Assembly: GCA_047975765.1 (NCBI GenBank)
Contig: JBKEEF010000015.1
Span: 1-64,000 of the forward strand
Origin: JAQWBS01 sp047975765
GTDB lineage: Bacteria; Pseudomonadota; Alphaproteobacteria; RF32; CAG-239
DNA length: 64,000 nt
Reading direction: 5' to 3'
Shown here: one piece after another, positions 6,678 to 15,091 of the stretch
Layout of the letters: each line of letters opens with the position of its first letter
Numbering within the stretch: position 1 is the stretch's first letter
The notes under the pieces: generated by a model
What the model saw: the letters and a program-made list of their open reading frames with translations, nothing else
What the model was told of the DNA's origin: nothing
The model's database searches: none
Position numbers and translations under genes: made by a program

Positions 6678-9136
6678 TATTTTTTCTCATCAATCAGTTT
6701 AATTGCATCTTCAAGTGTAACTTCTTTGCCTTTTAGTTCTTTGGTCAAAGCAAAATTGTCTTTACCCATTTTGATATATGGACCATAACGACCGCTTTGA
6801 AGTGTGATATCAAGCTTTTTCTTAGGATGTTTTCCAAGTACAGTAGGTTGTGGTTTTTCTGCTACATTTTCCAGAATTGTTTTAGCTCTTTCTAATGTGA
6901 TGTTGAAAATTGTATCAGCTCCAGTTAAGGACTTATTTTTACCACCTTGTTTGAGATATGGACCAAACTTACCAATATTGACCTCAATGCCTTCACCAAT
7001 ATCTTTTGGTAAGGACACGAGCAATAAAGCTTGTTCTTCAGTCAATTCTTCTGGTTTGATGTTCTTAGGTACAGCAACTCTTTTTGGTTTTTCTGTTGTT
7101 GCGGTTGCTTCTTCCCCAAGTTGGAGATAGTGACCATAAGGCCCCTTTTTGAGATAAACATTAAGTTCACCAACTTGTCCCATAAGCTTATTCTCACCAT
7201 TTGCAAGAGCAGGAGCTTGACCTTCAGTCTGTTCCTCATCTTTGGCTTCTGTGAGTTCTTTCGTATACTTACATTCAGGATAGTTAGAACAACCTAAGAA
7301 AGCTCCAAATTTTCCGAGTTTGACACTGACTCTGCCTTTTTTACAATCTGGACATTCTCTTGGGTCATGACCATCTTCTCTTGGAGGAAAAAGGTGAAAA
7401 GCCAAAACTTCTTCAATTTTTTCAATTACATCAGAAACTTTGAGTGGGCTAACAGCTTCGATATTGCTGTGGAATTTAGTCCAGAAACCAGCAAGAAGTT
7501 TTTTCCATTCCAATTCACCGGCAGAAATTTCATCAAGGTGTTCTTCAAGCTGAGCAGTGAAATCATATTCAACATATCTTTTGAAATAGTTTTCCAAGAA
7601 AACAGTCACAATACGACCACGTTCTTCAGGAATGAAACGAAGTTTTTCAACGCGAACATATTGTCTTTCTTGTAAAACTGCAATAATTGAAGCGTAGGTA
7701 GATGGACGACCAATACCAAGTTCTTCAAGCTTTTTAACCAAACTTGCTTCCGTAAAACGTGGAGGAGGAGCTGTGAAGTGTTGTTCAGGTTTAATCTCAC
7801 CTTTTTCAACATTTTCGCCTTCTTTCACATTTGGCAAAATTCTATTATCATCATCTTCTTCTGCATCATCTTGGCTTTCTTGATAAAGTTTTAAGAAACC
7901 ATCAAAAGCAATCACTTGACCAGTTGCTCTTAAAGTGATTTTTTCATCTTTAGAAAGAGAGTCAATTGTCACACGGTCTAAAATTGCAGAATTCATTTGG
8001 CAAGCAATCGTTCTTTTCCAAATCAGTTCATAAATTTTGTAGCCGTCACTATCAAGTTTACCTTCAAGCTTTTTAGGTGTATTAAACAAATCTGATGGAC
8101 GAATTGCTTCGTGTGCTTCTTGAGCATTTTTAGATTTATTTTTATATTCTCTTGGAGATTTTGGAAGATATTCTTCTCCAAAATATTTCACAATCACTTC
8201 ACGACAATTGGTAATAGCTTCTTGAGAAAGGTTTACTGCGTCCGTTCTCATATAAGTAATCAAGCCTTCTTCATAAAGCTTTTGAGCCACTTGCATTGTT
8301 TTCTTTGCAGAAAAACGAAGCTTTCTAGCTGCTTCTTGTTGCAATGTAGAAGTGATGAATGGAGGATATGGATTTCTTGTTGCTTTTTTGCGTTCAACAG
8401 AAGAAATATGAAAAGCTTGTGCTTCAATTTTTTCTTTGGCTTCTAAAGCTTTTTCTTCAGAATTAAGGTCAAATTTTTCAAGTTTTTTACCATCAAGCGC
8501 AATCAAGCGAGATTTGATGAGTGCTTGTGTTTGAGTGATTAAATCAACATCAATGCTCCAATATTCCTCGCTTTTGAATTTTTCAATCTCATTTTCTCTT
8601 TCACAAATCAGACGAAGAGCAACAGATTGAACACGTCCCGCAGATTTTGCTCCTGGGAGTTTGCGCCATAAAACAGGAGAAAGATTGAAACCCACAAGGT
8701 AGTCTAATGCACGTCTTGCCATATAAGCAGAAACCAAATTATCATCAATTTGACGAGGATTTGAGATTGCTTCTTTGATTGCATTTTTAGTGATTTCATG
8801 GAAAACCACACGTTCAACTTTTTTATCTTTGAGTTTATTCTTTTCTTTAAGTTCTTCTAAAATATGCCATGCAATTGCTTCTCCTTCTCTATCCGGGTCA
8901 CTTGCGAGGACAATCGTGTCAGCATCTTTAACAGCAGAAGTAATATCTTTCAGTTTCTTAGTACCACCAGAACTGAGTTGCCAGTGCATTTTGAAATCGT
9001 TATCAGGTTCAACGGAACCATCTTTACTTGGAAGATCGCGAATATGACCAAAGCTGGCTAGGACATTATAGTCACTGCCGAGATATTTATTGATTGTTTT
9101 GGCTTTTGCCGGAGACTCAACGATTACTAACTTCAT
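6677..9136 (-). CDS. topA: DNA topoisomerase I
   Basis: This type IA topoisomerase relaxes negative supercoils by transient single-strand cleavage. The 819-residue protein opens with the TOPRIM motif MKLVIVESPAKAKTI and has DPDREGEAIAWH at about residue 80. The active-site tyrosine is in ITYMRTD at about residue 296. A C-terminal zinc ribbon carries CPDC and a second cysteine pair in GCSNYPEC near 600. Three zinc-less TopA repeats follow (GPYGHYLQLG, GPYLKQGG, GPYIKMG). It lies 9 bases downstream of dprA, the usual alphaproteobacterial arrangement. Function and start are secure. Confidence 0.97.
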   Translation of the reverse strand: MKLVIVESPAKAKTINKYLGSDYNVLASFGHIRDLPSKDGSVEPDNDFKMHWQLSSGGTKKLKDITSAVKDADTIVLASDPDREGEAIAWHILEELKEKNKLKDKKVERVVFHEITKNAIKEAISNPRQIDDNLVSAYMARRALDYLVGFNLSPVLWRKLPGAKSAGRVQSVALRLICERENEIEKFKSEEYWSIDVDLITQTQALIKSRLIALDGKKLEKFDLNSEEKALEAKEKIEAQAFHISSVERKKATRNPYPPFITSTLQQEAARKLRFSAKKTMQVAQKLYEEGLITYMRTDAVNLSQEAITNCREVIVKYFGEEYLPKSPREYKNKSKNAQEAHEAIRPSDLFNTPKKLEGKLDSDGYKIYELIWKRTIACQMNSAILDRVTIDSLSKDEKITLRATGQVIAFDGFLKLYQESQDDAEEDDDNRILPNVKEGENVEKGEIKPEQHFTAPPPRFTEASLVKKLEELGIGRPSTYASIIAVLQERQYVRVEKLRFIPEERGRIVTVFLENYFKRYVEYDFTAQLEEHLDEISAGELEWKKLLAGFWTKFHSNIEAVSPLKVSDVIEKIEEVLAFHLFPPREDGHDPRECPDCKKGRVSVKLGKFGAFLGCSNYPECKYTKELTEAKDEEQTEGQAPALANGENKLMGQVGELNVYLKKGPYGHYLQLGEEATATTEKPKRVAVPKNIKPEELTEEQALLLVSLPKDIGEGIEVNIGKFGPYLKQGGKNKSLTGADTIFNITLERAKTILENVAEKPQPTVLGKHPKKKLDITLQSGRYGPYIKMGKDNFALTKELKGKEVTLEDAIKLIDEKK

Positions 9137-9145
9137 AACGATTCC

Positions 9146-10264
9146 TTATTTTTTCTTGAGAGAAACGAGAGCAATTTTGTTTCCAACTTTCTTTTCAATA
9201 ATTCCGCTTAATTCTAAGTCCAATAACTGCATTGAAACTTCAGAGGCATCTAGTCCACTCGCTCTGATAATTTCATCTCTTTCCACACCGTCTAGTGTGA
9301 TAAGTTCAATAATGGGTTTATTTTCATTTATTTGCCGAATATTTACATTTTTTTCCGATTTGTCAATAGGAATTGCAAATAAATCTTTTGGTACATAGTC
9401 TTCAAAGGGTTTAATTTTTTTATTATTACTTATAGTAATAGAAGATAAAATATCATCCACAGTTTCAACTAAAATTGCACCTTCCTTGATAAGTTTGTTA
9501 GACCCATTAGAACGAGAATCGGCAGGGTTACCAGGAATAGCATAAACATCTTTACCTTGCTCGAGCGCTAAGCGGGAAGTAATAAGTGAACCTGAATTAA
9601 TGGAGGCTTCTCCGACAAGTGTTCCTAAGGAAAGAGCAGAAACAAGACGGTTTCGTCGTGGAAAGTTTTGAACCTGTGCTTTTGTTTCTATTGGAAATTC
9701 AGAAATCACCACACCTTGAGCAATAATTTGCTCGTAGAGTTCCTTATTTTCTGAAGGATAGATTACATCAACTCCAGTACCGAGAACTGCAACAGTTGGT
9801 CCTTTTTGTTCTTTGGCATACATTGCGCCTTTATGTGCAGCAGTATCAATCCCTTTTGCCATTCCCGAAATCACAAGGATATCATTGTTTGTTAAATCAT
9901 ATGAGATTTTAGAGATGATTTTTCGTCCTGTGATTGTGGCATTGCGAGAGCCAACAACAGCAACTGAAAGTTCATGCTTGAGGAGAGAAATATTTCCTTT
10001 CACATATAAAATAGGTGGTGCATCAGGAATTTCTCTCAAACGGGAAGGGTAGTTTACATCTTGATAGGAAAGGATTTGAATTTGCTTGTCTCTTGCTAAA
10101 TCGAGTTCAAGTTTGGCTTTAGAGCGTGGAAAAGGCTTAAATTTAGGCGGCAGATTTTTAAGAGCCTCTGCCGCAGAGCCGAATTTGTCGATTAACTTAT
10201 AAAAAGTTATTGGTCCGATGTTCTCGGAATTAATAAGCTGTATGATATCGACAAGATGATCCAT
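9146..10264 (-). CDS. dprA: DNA processing protein DprA (Smf)
   Basis: DprA binds incoming single-stranded DNA and loads RecA during natural transformation. The 372-residue protein has an N-terminal helical region, then the Rossmann-like core with VVGSRNAT, SGMAKGIDTAAHKGA and the FPRRNR and AIPGNP motifs. A C-terminal winged-helix segment (about 300-370, ITLDGVERDEIIRASGL) matches the DML1-like domain of longer DprA proteins. It sits between plsY (3 bases away) and topA. A TfoX-like gene also occurs at 41160, which is suggestive of competence, but no DNA-uptake genes are seen in the window. Confidence 0.95.
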   Translation of the reverse strand: MDHLVDIIQLINSENIGPITFYKLIDKFGSAAEALKNLPPKFKPFPRSKAKLELDLARDKQIQILSYQDVNYPSRLREIPDAPPILYVKGNISLLKHELSVAVVGSRNATITGRKIISKISYDLTNNDILVISGMAKGIDTAAHKGAMYAKEQKGPTVAVLGTGVDVIYPSENKELYEQIIAQGVVISEFPIETKAQVQNFPRRNRLVSALSLGTLVGEASINSGSLITSRLALEQGKDVYAIPGNPADSRSNGSNKLIKEGAILVETVDDILSSITISNNKKIKPFEDYVPKDLFAIPIDKSEKNVNIRQINENKPIIELITLDGVERDEIIRASGLDASEVSMQLLDLELSGIIEKKVGNKIALVSLKKK

Positions 10265-10267
10265 TTT

Positions 10268-10891
10268 CTATTTTGCTTTTTTCTTAAAGCTGATTTTGCT
10301 TTCTTCACCTTTGAAAAGTCTTTTGAAATTAGCATGATGTCTGACTAAAACTAAAGCGACAATCGGCGTATAGAAAGCAAGATAAAGGCAGTTATCAGTT
10401 AAGAAATAAGTGTAAACAGGCACAAGCGCAGCTGCTAAAATTGCTGAAAGAGAAGAATATCTTGTGATAACTGCTGTGATAATCCAAGTTGCAAGTGCCA
10501 AACCTGCTATAATTGGTGTTTCAAACAAGATGAAACCGAAAGCGGAAGCTACACCTTTTCCACCTTTGAAACCAAGCCAAACAGGAAAATTGTGTCCGAG
10601 TACTGCAAATGTACCAGCGATGAGGCTTGCCATAAGTGCTTCTTCTCCACCAACAATTACACAAGCTACATAAGCCGCAATTGCTGCTTTGGAAGCATCA
10701 AGCGCTATTGTTAAAAGTGTTAAGCTTTTGCTGCCACTAACACGCAAAACATTTGTTGCACCAATGTTGCCACTGCCAATTTTTCTGATGTCGCCATAGC
10801 CAAAGAGTTTGCATAAAACCAAACCGAAAGGAATTGAACCAAGAATATAGCCTAAAAGCGCACAAAGAGAGGTTATTATTGTGAAAGACAT
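10268..10891 (-). CDS. plsY: Acyl-phosphate:glycerol-3-phosphate acyltransferase
   Basis: PlsY is an inner-membrane enzyme that acylates glycerol-3-phosphate from acyl-phosphate, the first step of phospholipid synthesis. The 207-residue protein shows all three family motifs: GSIPFGLVLCK near residue 18, GSGNIGATNVLR near residue 38, and GHNFPVWLGFKGGKG near residue 99, with several hydrophobic helices. It heads the minus-strand plsY-dprA-topA-hydrolase unit. The stretch 10892-11056 between it and pyrH is AT-rich and must hold both divergent promoters. Confidence 0.96.
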   Translation of the reverse strand: MSFTIITSLCALLGYILGSIPFGLVLCKLFGYGDIRKIGSGNIGATNVLRVSGSKSLTLLTIALDASKAAIAAYVACVIVGGEEALMASLIAGTFAVLGHNFPVWLGFKGGKGVASAFGFILFETPIIAGLALATWIITAVITRYSSLSAILAAALVPVYTYFLTDNCLYLAFYTPIVALVLVRHHANFKRLFKGEESKISFKKKAK

Positions 10892-11056
10892 GAGTATTGA
10901 TCTCCATTAGTTGTTTAGATAGAAATATAATTAGACTTAAATATTAATACTGGCAATTAAATTTTTTTAAGCTTTGTATAAAATTGATAATTTTAATGAC
11001 AAAGAAAATTTATTGTTTAATACTATAAAAAATTTCAAAAAGATAAAGGATTTGTA

Positions 11057-11779
11057 ATGAAACCGCTTTATAAAAGAATTATGTTGAAGCTTTCCGGTGA
11101 AGGTTTATTGGGTGACAAAAGCTCTGGTGTGAGCGTTGAAGTCTTGGAAAAACTCTCTAAACAAATTAAGGTTTTGGTTGACGGAGGCTTTGAAATTTGT
11201 TTGGTTATTGGTGGTGGAAATATCTTTCGTGGCGGAAAAGAATATGCCCGTTGGATGGATAGAACTGTTGCAGATCAAGTGGGCATGCTTGCCACAGTTA
11301 TGAATGGTCTCTTTTTGCAAGAAGCTATTAAAAAAGAGGGGGGCGAGGTTAGAGTTGTTTCTAGTCTTGATGTTCCTAAGGTTTGTGAACCTTATATTTA
11401 TGCTAAAGCTCAAAAACATTTAAGCAATAAAAAAGTTGTCATCTTTTCAGGTGGAACAGGGAATTCTCGTTTTTCAACAGATACTGGAGCAGTACTTCGT
11501 GCTGTGGAAATGGGCTGTGATGTTGTTTTGAAAGCAACCCAAGTGGATGGTGTTTATGACAGCGATCCAAAAATTCATCCAGAGGCGAAGAGGTTTGATA
11601 AAATATCATTTGACGAAGTTATCAAAAATGAGTTAAAAGTTTTGGATATAACTGCAACAGCACTTGCCAAAGAGAATGATATTCCAATTGTCATCTTTTC
11701 TCAAAGCGAGGAAAACGCTCTGGTTGATGTGGTCTATGGACAAGGTAATTTTACAGTAATTAAGAAAGAGGTACAATAA
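11057..11779 (+). CDS. pyrH: Uridylate kinase
   Basis: PyrH phosphorylates UMP to UDP. The 240-residue protein has the amino-acid-kinase fold with RIMLKLSGEGLLG at the N-terminus, VIGGGNIFRG near residue 54, and GGTGNSRFSTDTGAVLRA and KATQVDGVYDSDP further on. It opens a long plus-strand operon of translation, membrane and envelope genes. An AAAGGA ribosome site lies upstream, and its stop overlaps the start of frr (TAATG). Confidence 0.97.
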   Translation: MKPLYKRIMLKLSGEGLLGDKSSGVSVEVLEKLSKQIKVLVDGGFEICLVIGGGNIFRGGKEYARWMDRTVADQVGMLATVMNGLFLQEAIKKEGGEVRVVSSLDVPKVCEPYIYAKAQKHLSNKKVVIFSGGTGNSRFSTDTGAVLRAVEMGCDVVLKATQVDGVYDSDPKIHPEAKRFDKISFDEVIKNELKVLDITATALAKENDIPIVIFSQSEENALVDVVYGQGNFTVIKKEVQ

Positions 11780-12342
11780 TGTCGGGTTTTAGTGAAATTA
11801 AGAGTGATTTCGTATCAAGAATGGAAAAAACGGTAGATTCTTTAAAAACTGAATTTGGTGGACTTAGAGCTGGAAGAGCACATGTGAGCTTGCTTGACGG
11901 AATTATGGTCGAAGCTTATGGAAGTTTGACACCGCTTTCACAGATTGGTAGCGTTGCTGTTCCAGATGCAAGAACATTGTCTGTTAGTGTATGGGACAGA
12001 GGTCTTGCTAAAGCTGTTGAAAAATCTATCAGAGATTCTGATTTGGGTCTTAATCCTGTTTCTGATGGTCAATTGATTAGAATTCCAATTCCTCCTCTTA
12101 GTGAAGAAAGAAGAAAAGAATTGGTTAAAGTTGCTGGAAAATATGCGGAACAAAGCAAAATTTCTATCAGAAACATCAGAAGAGATGCACTTGACGGTAT
12201 CAAAAAATTGAAAAAAGATAGTCTTATCTCTGAAGATGATGAGAAAAAACACGAAGCAGAAGTTCAAAAGTTCGTTGACGATTTTATCAAAAAAATTGAT
12301 GAGCAACTTGCAGGAAAAGAAAAAGATATTTTACAAGTTTAG
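11779..12342 (+). CDS. frr: Ribosome recycling factor
   Basis: RRF, with EF-G, splits post-termination ribosomes. The 187-residue protein shows LKTEFGGLRAGRAHVSLLDGI at the N-terminus and the typical VPDARTLSVSVWD and IRIPIPPLSEERRKEL segments, plus the C-terminal coiled helix. The start overlaps the pyrH stop. It follows pyrH directly, as in most bacteria. Confidence 0.97.
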   Translation: MSGFSEIKSDFVSRMEKTVDSLKTEFGGLRAGRAHVSLLDGIMVEAYGSLTPLSQIGSVAVPDARTLSVSVWDRGLAKAVEKSIRDSDLGLNPVSDGQLIRIPIPPLSEERRKELVKVAGKYAEQSKISIRNIRRDALDGIKKLKKDSLISEDDEKKHEAEVQKFVDDFIKKIDEQLAGKEKDILQV

Positions 12343-12360
12343 GACTCTAGGATTACACTG

Positions 12361-13083
12361 TTGACTGATAAAAAGAACAAAACTGCAAAAGTGCCGGCTC
12401 ATATTGCGATTATTATGGACGGAAATGGACGTTGGGCAACTAAGAAAGGTTTGCCTCGTTCTTTAGGGCACAAAAAAGGGGCTGAGGTCGTTGAGAAAAT
12501 TACCAAAGCGGCAGGCGATTTAGGGGTTAAGTATTTAACCCTTTATGCCTTTTCTACAGAGAATTGGAAAAGGTCTGAAGATGAAGTTTCAACTTTAATG
12601 GGATTATTTCGTCAATATCTCAAAAAAGATTTGGAAGAAATTCAAAAAAACAACGTCCGTATCAAGTTTATTGGTGAAATGAATATGCTTGATAAAGACA
12701 TTGTTGAGTCTATCAAAAGAATTGAAACAAATACGGCAAAAAACGATGGCTTAGTGCTTTGTATAGCTATGAGCTATGGTTCTCGTCAAGAAATTGTTGC
12801 AACAGTTAAAAAACTTGTCACTCTTGTTAAAAGAGGGGATATTTCTGAAAATGAGATTGATGAAAAAACATTTTCGGATATGCTCTATACAAGTGATATG
12901 CCTGATCCTGATTTGGTTATCAGAACCAGTGGTGAGCAAAGAATTAGCAACTACCTTTTGTGGCAAATTGCTTATGCAGAACTTTTTTTCACAGATGTTC
13001 ATTGGCCTGATTTTGATGAAAAAGTTTTGAAGGAAATTATAGATAATTACGCTTCCAGGGAGAGAAGATATGGAAAAGCCTAA
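12361..13083 (+). CDS. uppS: Undecaprenyl diphosphate synthase (cis-prenyltransferase)
   Basis: UppS condenses isopentenyl diphosphate units onto farnesyl diphosphate to build the C55 carrier for peptidoglycan and O-antigen. The 240-residue protein has IIMDGNGRWATKKG near residue 17, containing the catalytic Asp, LTLYAFSTENWKR near residue 60, and PDLVIRTSGEQRISN near residue 180. The start is TTG: the first in-frame ATG lies inside the catalytic motif, so the true start must be upstream, and an AGGA sits about 8 bases before the TTG. Its end overlaps cdsA by 14 bases. Confidence 0.95.
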   Translation: MTDKKNKTAKVPAHIAIIMDGNGRWATKKGLPRSLGHKKGAEVVEKITKAAGDLGVKYLTLYAFSTENWKRSEDEVSTLMGLFRQYLKKDLEEIQKNNVRIKFIGEMNMLDKDIVESIKRIETNTAKNDGLVLCIAMSYGSRQEIVATVKKLVTLVKRGDISENEIDEKTFSDMLYTSDMPDPDLVIRTSGEQRISNYLLWQIAYAELFFTDVHWPDFDEKVLKEIIDNYASRERRYGKA

Positions 13084-13909
13084 ACTTAATTCATTTATGA
13101 AAAGATCTATTACCTCTTTAGTTTTAGTTTTATTTGTTTTTGGTGTTATTTATGTTGGAACACCTTTGCTTGAAATCACTGCTCTTTTAGTTGGGATTTT
13201 GCTTGCTTGGGAATGGAGTAATGCTGTTCCAAATAAAAACAAGACTTTCTATTTATCTTCTTATATTTTCTCTCTTGTTTCTTGCCTTGCTTATCCTTCA
13301 TATTGGGCATTAGGTGCTGTTATTTTAACGGCTCTTTTTGTTTGGTTTAAGTCTAAAGAAGAAGAAAAAAGAAAGCTTCTCACACTTGGAGTCGGCTATA
13401 TTGCTGTTGGTGTTTCTTCCGTCGTTTGGATTTATCAAATTTCTGGTCCTTGGTTCATGCTTTGGCTTCTTTTTGTCGTTTGGGGAATGGACACAGGTGG
13501 GTATGTTGTTGGTTGTACCCTCAAAGGACCTAAATTGATGCCAAAAATTAGCCCAAATAAGACTTATGCAGGACTGTTTGGCGGACTTCTTTTCTCTGCT
13601 ATTTTTAGCTCAATTCTTGTTTTTGTGTTTGACTATATCAATCGTGAAGCAACACTTTCTTATGTTTCTTATGAAGAATATATGGATGGCTTGAAAACAA
13701 TGTATTTAACAACTGCTGGCTTGGCAATGGTTTTTGGGTTTATCTCTCAAATAGGCGATTTTGTTGAGTCTGCTATCAAGAGAAATATTGGAATTAAAGA
13801 TTTCAGCGACTTAATTCCGGGTCATGGTGGTGTTTTCGATCGTTTTGATGCGTTGATTTTTGCTGCACCAGTACTATATCTCAGTTTGGTTCTTTGGTTT
13901 AATTTATAA
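13070..13909 (+). CDS. cdsA: Phosphatidate cytidylyltransferase
   Basis: CdsA makes CDP-diacylglycerol from phosphatidic acid and CTP in the inner membrane. The 279-residue protein is strongly hydrophobic with about eight membrane segments and ends with the CdsA signature region SAIKRNIGIKDFSDLIPGHG followed by FDRFDA. It overlaps uppS by 14 bases. The gene dxr, often found between cdsA and rseP in proteobacteria, is absent here; rseP follows after 31 bases. Confidence 0.95.
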   Translation: MEKPKLNSFMKRSITSLVLVLFVFGVIYVGTPLLEITALLVGILLAWEWSNAVPNKNKTFYLSSYIFSLVSCLAYPSYWALGAVILTALFVWFKSKEEEKRKLLTLGVGYIAVGVSSVVWIYQISGPWFMLWLLFVVWGMDTGGYVVGCTLKGPKLMPKISPNKTYAGLFGGLLFSAIFSSILVFVFDYINREATLSYVSYEEYMDGLKTMYLTTAGLAMVFGFISQIGDFVESAIKRNIGIKDFSDLIPGHGGVFDRFDALIFAAPVLYLSLVLWFNL

Positions 13910-13940
13910 TTGTTGTTTAATAAAAGAAAGATTTTGAATT

Positions 13941-15071
13941 ATGGATTTTTTGATTAATACTGTTTACTACGTTCTTCCGTTTTTAATTCTTCTCGGAATT
14001 TTAGTTTTCGTTCACGAATTTGGTCACTTTATTGTGGCTCGTTGGTGTGGCGTTCAGGTTTCTACTTTTTCCATTGGTTTTGGAAAAACTTTGTGGAGCA
14101 GAAAAGACAAGAAAAACACAGTTTGGAAAATTTCAGCAATTCCATTGGGTGGATATTGTCAGTTTTTAGGAGATGATGATGCATCTTCTTCAACAACAGA
14201 TGAAGCTGTTTCAAAACTTTCAGAAGATGAAAAAAAACATGCTTTTTTCACACAAAATCCATTCAAGAAATTAGCCATCGTCTTGGCAGGGCCTGGAGCA
14301 AACTATCTGTTTGCTATTGTGGTTTTCGCATCTATTTTCTTTTTCTTAGGTAAAATCAACTTTCCTCCAGTTGTTGGTGATGTGATGAAGGAAAGTGCTG
14401 CTGAAATGGTAGGAATTATGCCTAATGATAAAATTTTGAAAATTAATGGTCACGAAATTAAAAATTTCTCAGACATTAGCCGTGAAGTTGAACTTAATGT
14501 TGAACCAAATATTGATGTTGAGCTTTTGCGTGGCACAGAAACTTTGTCTCTATCTTTCCCTTTGAAAGTCTTGGAATATCAAGATAGTGAAGGAAAAACA
14601 ATCAAAAAAATGATGTTGGGTGTTCAATCTAAGAATCAAGTTGAGATTGAATATAAATCTTTATCATTTTTTGATGCTGTGAAAGAAGCGGGCATTGAGA
14701 CTTGGGATGTTACTGCATCTACCTTGCGTGGATTAGGTCAAATTTTTAGTGGCAAACGCAGTGGTGATGAAATTGGTGGTATCATTAGAATTGCAGAAAT
14801 GTCTGGTGATGTTTCTAAAACAGGCGTCATTAGTTTCTTTGTCTTTATGGCTTTGATTTCAATTAACTTAGGTTTGATCAACTTATTCCCAATTCCAGTT
14901 TTGGATGGTGGACATGTTGTGATTTATGTAATTGAAATCATTACAAGACGTGAAGTAAATGAGAAAGTTAAAGAGTTCTTGTTTAAAATTGGTCTTGGTT
15001 TTATTATTTTACTGATGTTGTTTGCAACATGGAACGACATTTATCGTTTGTTTAACAGATGGTTTTCATAA
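13941..15071 (+). CDS. rseP: Site-2 intramembrane zinc metalloprotease RseP
   Basis: RseP cuts membrane-embedded anti-sigma factors and signal-peptide remnants. The 376-residue protein has the M50 zinc motif HEFGH near residue 25, a single PDZ domain (about 115-200, GDVMKESAAEMVGI), and the distal motif NLFPIPVLDGGHV with the third zinc ligand Asp. Four membrane helices fit the family. It lies between cdsA and bamA, and its end overlaps an alternative upstream reading of bamA. Confidence 0.95.
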   Translation: MDFLINTVYYVLPFLILLGILVFVHEFGHFIVARWCGVQVSTFSIGFGKTLWSRKDKKNTVWKISAIPLGGYCQFLGDDDASSSTTDEAVSKLSEDEKKHAFFTQNPFKKLAIVLAGPGANYLFAIVVFASIFFFLGKINFPPVVGDVMKESAAEMVGIMPNDKILKINGHEIKNFSDISREVELNVEPNIDVELLRGTETLSLSFPLKVLEYQDSEGKTIKKMMLGVQSKNQVEIEYKSLSFFDAVKEAGIETWDVTASTLRGLGQIFSGKRSGDEIGGIIRIAEMSGDVSKTGVISFFVFMALISINLGLINLFPIPVLDGGHVVIYVIEIITRREVNEKVKEFLFKIGLGFIILLMLFATWNDIYRLFNRWFS

Positions 15072-15091
15072 ACTTTTTTAAGGTTCCTTCA

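Noticed and set aside
15059..15091. Upstream ATG as the bamA start
   Set aside because: It overlaps rseP and puts 11 residues before a well-formed signal peptide; ATG 15092 has AAGG upstream.
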